DNA of 47,154 nt from Acetobacteraceae bacterium (lineage in GTDB: Bacteria; Pseudomonadota; Alphaproteobacteria; Acetobacterales; Acetobacteraceae), in assembly GCA_027449745.1 (NCBI GenBank), contig DAIDKZ010000177.1:1-47154 (forward strand). The letters are read 5' to 3'. Under the pieces are notes generated by a model. That model searched no databases. It saw only the letters and a program-made list of their open reading frames with translations, and was not told the DNA's origin. The translations under genes and the position numbers were made by a program. Shown piece after piece: positions 42,091 through 47,154 of the stretch; the first letter of the stretch is position 1; each line of letters opens with the position of its first letter.

Positions 42091-43323
42091 TCACCCGGTG
42101 ACGAGCGCGCAGCCACCGTCCGCGAGCGGGCGGAACGCCTGGTCCGCCGGGATGGTGGCGGTGAGCGCGTAGCAATCCCAGGCGCTGCGGCTTTCGGCCG
42201 GTGACTTCACCCGGAACAGATAGGCGGGGTGGATTTTCCGCCCGTCGGCGCGGATCAGGCCGGCGCCGAACGCGTCGTCGTCCGTCGGCGTGTGCTTCAT
42301 CGCCGCCACCATCGCCCGGCCGGAGGCCTTGGCCCCGGCGGTGCCGAGCGCGCTCGCCGTCTTCAGATAGTTCAGCACCGCCGAATAGACCCCGGCCTGG
42401 ATCATGTTGGGCATCGCCCCGCCCGGCATGGTCGGGCCGACACGGCGGGCAAGAGACCGGGTGCGGTCGTTGAGGTCCCAATAATAGGTCTCGCACAGGG
42501 ACAGGCCCTGCGCGATGTCGAGCCCGAGCGCGTGGATCTCGGTCACGAACACGATCATGCCGGCGAGCCGCGTGCCGTTGGCGGTGATGCCGAATTCATG
42601 CGCCTGCTTCACGCAGTTGATCAGGTCGTGCCCGGCATTGGCGAAGCCCACCACCTTCGCGCCCGAAGCCTGGGCCTGCAGCAGGAAGGATGAGAAATCG
42701 CTGGTGCCGGGAAACGGATAGGCCACGGTGCCGAGCACCTTGCCGCCGGATTGGCGGACGAAATTCGCCGTGTCGCGCTGCAGGGTCTGGCCGAACGTGT
42801 AGTCGGCGCTGACGAAGAACCAGCTGTCGCCCCCGGTCTTCACCAGGGCGCTGCCGATCGAGTGCGCGCACATCCAGGTGTCGTAGGTCCAGTGGATGAG
42901 GTTCGGGCTGCAGCGCTTGCCGGTGAGGTCGGAGGTCGCTGCGCCGGTGTTGAGCTGCACCTTGTCCTTCTCGCGGGCCACCGCGTCGCAGGCCAGCGCG
43001 ATGGCGCTGTTGTTGATCTCGGTGATCATGTCGACACCGTCGCGATCGAACCATTCGCGCACGATGGCGGCAGCGACGTCCGGCTTCTGCTGGTGGTCGG
43101 CGGCGACGATCTCGACCGCGAGCGCGCCGCCGGCGGCCTTGTAGTCGGCGAGCGCCTGGTGTGCGCAGGCCACCGCTCCGGGGCCGGCATCGTCGCGATA
43201 GGGCCCGGAGAGATCGGTGAGCACGCCGATGCGGATCGGCGACTGCGCGGCGCGCGCCGCCGGCCACGGGGCAAAAGGGGCGGCGGCGGCGGTGCCGAGC
43301 AGGGAACGGCGGGAGAGCGGCAT
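42091..43323 (-). CDS. Orphan ABC-type substrate-binding protein
   Basis: A 410-residue periplasmic binding protein of the Peripla_BP_6 type: twin-arginine signal MPLSRRSLLGTAAAAPFAPW, then IRIGVLTDLSGPYRDDAGPG, and WFFVSADYTFGQTLQRDT. It resembles binding proteins of branched-chain amino acid-type importers, but no permease or ATPase gene is adjacent. The start is the ATG at 43323 with GGAG upstream; a TTG two codons earlier is unlikely. The gene follows the acyl-CoA dehydrogenase gene by 15 bases on the same strand. Its ligand is unknown. Confidence 0.87.
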   Translation of the reverse strand: MPLSRRSLLGTAAAAPFAPWPAARAAQSPIRIGVLTDLSGPYRDDAGPGAVACAHQALADYKAAGGALAVEIVAADHQQKPDVAAAIVREWFDRDGVDMITEINNSAIALACDAVAREKDKVQLNTGAATSDLTGKRCSPNLIHWTYDTWMCAHSIGSALVKTGGDSWFFVSADYTFGQTLQRDTANFVRQSGGKVLGTVAYPFPGTSDFSSFLLQAQASGAKVVGFANAGHDLINCVKQAHEFGITANGTRLAGMIVFVTEIHALGLDIAQGLSLCETYYWDLNDRTRSLARRVGPTMPGGAMPNMIQAGVYSAVLNYLKTASALGTAGAKASGRAMVAAMKHTPTDDDAFGAGLIRADGRKIHPAYLFRVKSPAESRSAWDCYALTATIPADQAFRPLADGGCALVTG

Positions 43324-43338
43324 GGACAACTCCTTCGA

Positions 43339-45027
43339 TCAGATGGCCCCCGGGTCCGGCAGCAGGGCCGCCAGCGCCCCGGCGTCCGGGTCGGCAGGGT
43401 CGAGCGGGTCGCGCGGCAGCAGCCGATGGCGCAGCACCAGGCGCGCGACGGCGGCGCGGGACGGGTCCGACAGGCGCGCCGCCTCCCAGGCCAGCGCGCT
43501 CGCCGTGGCGAGGTGATAGAGCGCGGAGGCGGCCTGCCGGGCCAGAGCCGGGTCGGCCTGCGCCGCCTCGGCGAGATGCAGGACACGGTGCAGCAGGGCG
43601 TCCGCGTCGGGCAGCGGGGCCTCGGCGGCGAGCGCGCGCACATGCATCGCCAGCGCCTCCAGCGCGCCCTCGCGCCGGGCCGCGCGCAGCACGTCGAGGG
43701 CGACGATGTTGCTGGTGCCTTCCCAGATCGAGCCGAGATGCGCGTCGCGTACCAGGCGCGGCTCCGGCCACTCCTCGATATAGCCGGCGCCCCCGCGCAC
43801 CTCCATGCCGTCGCCGGTGACGCGGCGCGCATCGCGGCAGGCGCGGAACTTGAACAGCGGCGTGAGGATGCGCGTCAGCGCATAGGCGCCGGGCTCGCCG
43901 GCGTCGGCGCGGCGCAGCGCCTCGGCGGCCTGGAACATCATGCTGCGCGCCTGCTCCGTCGCGACCAGCATCTTCGCCAGTTGGCGCCGCATCAGCGGCA
44001 GCTCGATCAGCCGCTTGCCGAAGGCGACGCGGCGATGGGCCACGAACAGCGCCTCGGTCAGCGCCCGGCGCATCAGCCCGGCCGCGCGCACGCCGTTGGA
44101 GAGGCGCGAATTGTTGATCATGTCCGCCATCTGGCGAAAGCCGGCGCCGGGATCGCCGACGAGGTAGGCGTGCGCGCCCTCCAGGCGGATCTCGCCGCTG
44201 GCCATCGAGCGCGTGCCGAGCTTGTCCTTGAGCCGGACGATCCGATAGGCATTGGCGCTGCCATCGGGCAGGCGCCGCGGCAGCAGGAACAGCGACACCC
44301 CGCGCAGCCCGGCCGGCGCGCCCTCGGCGCGGGCGAGCACCATCGCCAGGTCGGCATCGGCGTTGGAGCAGAACCATTTGTCGCCGAACAAGCGCCAGGT
44401 GCCATCCGGCGCCGGCGCCGCGCGTACCGCCGTGGCGCCGACATCCGAGCCCGCGCCCTGCTCGGTCATGAACATCGCCCCTTGCAGCAGCGTATCGAGG
44501 TCCTGGCTGGTCAGGCCGGGGAGATAGCGGGCGACGAGGGCGGGATCGGCGAATTTGCGCAGCGTGCGGGTCAGGCTGTCGGTCATGCTGACCGGGCACA
44601 TCAAGCCGAACTCGGCCTGCACGAAGACGAAGGTGAGCAGGTATTTCGCCACCGGCGGCAGCGGCGCCGGCCAGCCGAGCACGCCGGCGCGGTGCGAGAG
44701 CGCGGCGAGTCCGAATTCCGCGAAGGCCAGGCGCTCCATCGCCTGGTAGGCGGGGTGCGTCTCGATATGCTGCTCGTCCGCGCCGGTGCGGTCGCGCGGG
44801 TGCAGCACCGGCGGATTGCGGTCGGCCGTGGCGGCGAGGGCATCGAGCCGGCCGCCGGCCAGGGCGCCGAGCCGGTCGAGCTGCGGCGCGAGATGGGCGG
44901 CGAGATCGGCCGGGAGATAGAGCCGCGCCATGGCCATCAGCGCCGGATCGGCGCGGACGAGATTGAGCCCGCGGCTGTCGGGCACCGCTTGCGCGCCGCT
45001 GACGGGCGAGATTTCGGCGACATCCAT
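43339..45027 (-). CDS. AidB-like acyl-CoA dehydrogenase family protein
   Basis: A 562-residue FAD-dependent acyl-CoA dehydrogenase-fold protein. Flavin-site motifs are MFMTEQGAGSDVGAT and GDKWFCSNADADLAMV, and the C-terminal part has GGAGYIEEWPEPRLVRDA and IWEGTSNIVALDV. The length, the N-terminal extension and the RDAHLGSIWEGTSN region resemble the AidB (alkylation response) group more than ordinary beta-oxidation enzymes. The function could be lipid oxidation or protection of DNA. GGAGGAG lies upstream of ATG 45027; the frame stays open to 45339 but without conserved sequence. Confidence 0.88.
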   Translation of the reverse strand: MDVAEISPVSGAQAVPDSRGLNLVRADPALMAMARLYLPADLAAHLAPQLDRLGALAGGRLDALAATADRNPPVLHPRDRTGADEQHIETHPAYQAMERLAFAEFGLAALSHRAGVLGWPAPLPPVAKYLLTFVFVQAEFGLMCPVSMTDSLTRTLRKFADPALVARYLPGLTSQDLDTLLQGAMFMTEQGAGSDVGATAVRAAPAPDGTWRLFGDKWFCSNADADLAMVLARAEGAPAGLRGVSLFLLPRRLPDGSANAYRIVRLKDKLGTRSMASGEIRLEGAHAYLVGDPGAGFRQMADMINNSRLSNGVRAAGLMRRALTEALFVAHRRVAFGKRLIELPLMRRQLAKMLVATEQARSMMFQAAEALRRADAGEPGAYALTRILTPLFKFRACRDARRVTGDGMEVRGGAGYIEEWPEPRLVRDAHLGSIWEGTSNIVALDVLRAARREGALEALAMHVRALAAEAPLPDADALLHRVLHLAEAAQADPALARQAASALYHLATASALAWEAARLSDPSRAAVARLVLRHRLLPRDPLDPADPDAGALAALLPDPGAI

Positions 45028-45181
45028 GACCGGCTCCTCCCTTGCGTTCGGCCCAACGGGCGCGGCGATCTTTCCACGCCGGCGCCGAGATGGAAATGCA
45101 CCCGCGAGGGCGGCTGATCCCCGCCGTTGACGGTTTCGCAAGCGCGGCGTGCTGGCATGGCGCGTCGCTTCCGGAGCCTGC

Positions 45182-46396
45182 ATGTCCGCCGCCACATCCG
45201 CCATCCGGCCGCTCTCCGCCGGCCTCGCCGGCCCGGCCCGCGCGGGGCTGCGCTCGCTGGCGGCGATCCAGGCGCTGCTGCTCGCCATCGCCATCGCCGG
45301 CACGCATGGCTGGATCGTGCCGTTGCACGCCGCGACCACGACCGATTTCGTCAGCTTCTACGCCGCTGGCGCGCTCGCGGATGCCGGGACGGCGCCGCTG
45401 GCCTATGATTTCGCCGCCCACGCCATCGCCGAGCAGCAGGCCGCCGGGGCCGGTGTGCCCTATGAGTTCTTCTTCTATCCGCCGACCTTTCTGCTGCTCT
45501 GCGCGGCGCTGGCCAAGCTGCCCTACCTGGCCGCGTTCACCGCCTTCGACGCCGCCGGCCTCGCTCTGTTCCTGGTGGCGCTGCGCCGTGTGTCCGGCGC
45601 CGGCCTCGGCACGATCGCGGTGTTGGCATGCGCCTTCCCGCTCACCGTCTGGGTGCTCGGGCTCGGCCAGAACAGCCTGTTCATCGCCGCCGCGCTGGCG
45701 TTCGGTGCCGCCCTGGTCGATCGCCGCCCGGTGCTCGCCGGGCTGTGCTTTGCCGCCCTGGCGGTCAAGCCGCATTTCGGCCTGCTGGTGCCGGTGGCGC
45801 TGCTCGCCGGCGGGCACTGGCGCGCCGCCGCCGCGGCCGGGTGCGGCGTGGCGGGGCTGGTCGCGCTCAGCGTCGCCACGTTCGGCATTGCCACCTGGGC
45901 CGCGTTCCTGCCCGTCGCCGGCTGGGCGCCGTCGGCCTTCGCCGCCGAGATTCCGTGCCGATTCGGCGCCCTGGTGAGCGTCCTCGGCGCCGCGCGCGTG
46001 CTCGGGGCGGGGGCGGCGGCGGCTTCGATCGCTCAGACCGCGTCCGCGCTCGCCGCTTCCGTCATGGTCGGGCTGGTCTGGCGCTCCGGGCGCGACCCCG
46101 CGACGCGGGCGGCGGCGCTGGCCGCGGGGACGCTGCTGAGCGTGCCGGTGGCGCTGTTCTACGACGCCATGCCGCTGCTGATCGCCATCGCCGCGCTGTG
46201 GCCCGGCGCCACGGCGCGGCACCGGCGCGCACTGGCCGCGACGTTCCTGCTGGCCGGGCTGCTGCCCTTCCTCGGGCGCGGGCTGGGCCTGCCGCTCGGC
46301 CCGGTGCTGGCCGCCGGCCTGCTCACCCTCGCTCTGCTGAGATCCTGCCGCCCGGCAGGATCCGCCCGGCAGGATCTGCCCGCCGCCGCGGCCTGA
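45182..46396 (+). CDS. GT87-family (DUF2029) membrane glycosyltransferase
   Basis: A 404-residue polytopic membrane protein with DUF2029/GT87 features: the TTTDFVSFYAAGALA start, YEFFFYPPTFLLLCAAL, LGLGQNSLFIAAAL and the KPHFGLLVPVALL motif. Members are polyprenyl-phosphate-sugar-dependent mannosyltransferases or related enzymes. The start at ATG 45182 is preferred over 45149, which lies within the divergent promoter region. It is followed by the sigma-54-type promoter of the next gene. Confidence 0.85.
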   Translation: MSAATSAIRPLSAGLAGPARAGLRSLAAIQALLLAIAIAGTHGWIVPLHAATTTDFVSFYAAGALADAGTAPLAYDFAAHAIAEQQAAGAGVPYEFFFYPPTFLLLCAALAKLPYLAAFTAFDAAGLALFLVALRRVSGAGLGTIAVLACAFPLTVWVLGLGQNSLFIAAALAFGAALVDRRPVLAGLCFAALAVKPHFGLLVPVALLAGGHWRAAAAAGCGVAGLVALSVATFGIATWAAFLPVAGWAPSAFAAEIPCRFGALVSVLGAARVLGAGAAAASIAQTASALAASVMVGLVWRSGRDPATRAAALAAGTLLSVPVALFYDAMPLLIAIAALWPGATARHRRALAATFLLAGLLPFLGRGLGLPLGPVLAAGLLTLALLRSCRPAGSARQDLPAAAA

Positions 46397-46431
46397 CCGC
46401 GGACTCCGGCCGCATTCCGCGGCTTCGGCGC

Positions 46432-46447
46432 TGGCACGAAGGATGCA
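46432..46447 (+). promoter_or_regulatory. Sigma-54-type promoter
   Basis: TGGCACGAAGGATGCA matches the -24/-12 consensus (TGGCACG-N4-TTGCA) at every informative base but one, with the required ten bases between GG and GC. It lies in the gap after the GT87 gene and would start transcription near 46458, about 40 bases before the ATG of the small Ala/Gly-rich gene. Confidence 0.7.
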
Positions 46448-46497
46448 ATGCCTCCCCTGCGCGGCGCCGCCCTACCGGCGCTGGCAAGGAGGCGAGC

Positions 46498-46914
46498 ATG
46501 ACCATCGGTGGTGCGATTCCGAATCGCTGGGCGCAAAACGCCGCCTGGACTCCGCCGACAACCAGTGGTGTTGCCGACGTCCTTTCGGCCTGGTCGCGGC
46601 AAAAGCCGCAAGGCCATTCCGGTGCTGCCCATACCAACGCGACCGCCGGCCAGGGGCCGGCATCGAGCCTGGCGACCCTGGGTGCCGCCAAGACGGCGGC
46701 AACCGGGGGGGCGGGTTCGGCCGCGACCGGCGCGGCGGTGGCCTCGGCCGCGCATGCCGGTGCTTCCGGGGGTGGCGTTTCCGGGCACGGCGCCATCGCC
46801 GGGCTCGGCCAGCAGGCGCAGGCGGCGCTGGTGCAGGTGCAGAGCATGGAAGGTGCGGCGGCGAGCGGGGCGAAAAGCGCCCTCGCCGCCTATCGCACCC
46901 ACGCGCTCAGCTGA
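46498..46914 (+). CDS. Small Ala/Gly-rich protein of unknown function
   Basis: A 138-residue protein behind an almost perfect AAGGAGG. The N-terminus (TIGGAIPNRWAQNAAWTPPT) and the Trp-containing VLSAWSRQ are the only complex parts; the rest is rich in Ala, Gly, Ser and Thr, ending in a helix-like QQAQAALVQVQSMEG. It has no signal peptide or membrane segment. Its stop overlaps the end of the converging amine oxidase gene by 8 bases. I do not recognise a family. The sigma-54 promoter suggests control by nitrogen, motility or another enhancer-binding regulator. Confidence 0.72.
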   Translation: MTIGGAIPNRWAQNAAWTPPTTSGVADVLSAWSRQKPQGHSGAAHTNATAGQGPASSLATLGAAKTAATGGAGSAATGAAVASAAHAGASGGGVSGHGAIAGLGQQAQAALVQVQSMEGAAASGAKSALAAYRTHALS

Positions 46915-47154
46915 ACGCGACCGCCTGGGCGGCCTCGACGCCCGAGAGGAACGCCCCGGCGACGGTGCCGCCGAACCCGGCGTGGCACGCTTCCCCGGCA
47001 AAGACGAGCCGGCCGCCGCCGAGCGGCTCGGCCAGCGCGCGCCGCGCCGCCGCCCCGCCCGGCCGGGCATAGCAATAGGCGCCAAGAAACGGCGGGTCGG
47101 TTCCCCATGCGGTGACGACCGCGCCTGGCGCGAACGCGCGGGCGGCGCCGTGGC
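46907..47154 (-). CDS. Flavin-containing amine oxidase, C-terminus (partial)
   Basis: The last ~82 residues of a flavin monoamine-oxidase-type protein, entering from the right edge. The FAD-binding end is clear: GAYCYARPGGAA, LVFAGEACHAGFGG and TVAGAFLSGVEAAQ, the typical C-terminal signature of the amine oxidase family. It would oxidise an amine to an aldehyde and ammonia. The stop (TGA, plus-strand TCA at 46907) lies inside the end of the converging small gene. The N-terminus and substrate-determining parts are outside the window. Confidence 0.88.
   Translation of the reverse strand, partial: HGAARAFAPGAVVTAWGTDPPFLGAYCYARPGGAAARRALAEPLGGGRLVFAGEACHAGFGGTVAGAFLSGVEAAQAVAFS

Noticed and set aside
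42596-46222. A 1208-codon open frame on the minus strand
   Set aside because: It is antisense or off-frame to the binding protein, acyl-CoA dehydrogenase and GT87 genes, and its translation is Arg/Gly/Ala-rich without any motif. Long shadow frames are expected in DNA this GC-rich.

Overview
The window reads as chromosomal DNA from a GC-rich alphaproteobacterium, most likely Rhodospirillales/Acetobacteraceae-like. The basis is the mrcA-prfB junction, the DUF1501/DUF1800 pair, a CIO-type cytochrome bd, Tat-type signal peptides on several substrate-binding proteins, and alphaproteobacterial-style CTAGAG-bounded palindromes. The lineage is inferred from gene content, not from a marker-gene comparison. 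I see no mobile element, CRISPR array, tRNA or rRNA.

Left flank (1-11.3 kb): the tail of a penicillin-binding protein 1A; prfB with an intact programmed +1 frameshift; a minus-strand pair (2-hydroxyacid dehydrogenase, transglutaminase-like protein); then a tightly packed plus-strand run of GT2-GtrA glycosyltransferase, GT39-like glycosyltransferase, DUF2147 protein, threonine dehydratase-like enzyme, class II aldolase, sulfotransferase, polysaccharide flippase and hotdog thioesterase. Several of these genes overlap by 4 nt.

Central amide-utilisation island (11.5-34.3 kb). A minus-strand operon holds an NCS1 permease, a MetX-like alpha/beta hydrolase and an amidase-signature amidase. Divergent from it are amiC (cytoplasmic amide sensor) and amiR (ANTAR antiterminator). 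A leader RNA with an intrinsic terminator follows, and then a five-gene UrtABCDE-like ABC importer, the aliphatic amidase amiE (Glu59-Lys134-Cys166 intact) and a MoxR-type AAA+/VWA pair of the CbbQ/CbbO (NorQ/NorD) kind. Next come an SDR, a second amidase-signature amidase and a second complete Liv/Urt-type importer. The proposed logic is that AmiC senses amide and releases AmiR, which lets transcription pass the terminator, so that uptake, hydrolysis and a possible amidase-activating chaperone are made together. Strong hairpins after the first binding-protein gene and after amiE may adjust gene dosage.

Right flank (34.3-47.2 kb): minus-strand DUF1800, DUF1501 and cytochrome bd (cioAB-like) genes; an elongation factor G gene outside a str operon with a small unknown partner; an orphan periplasmic binding protein; an AidB-like acyl-CoA dehydrogenase; a GT87 membrane glycosyltransferase; a small Ala/Gly-rich unknown protein behind a convincing sigma-54-type promoter; and the C-terminus of a flavin amine oxidase running off the end.
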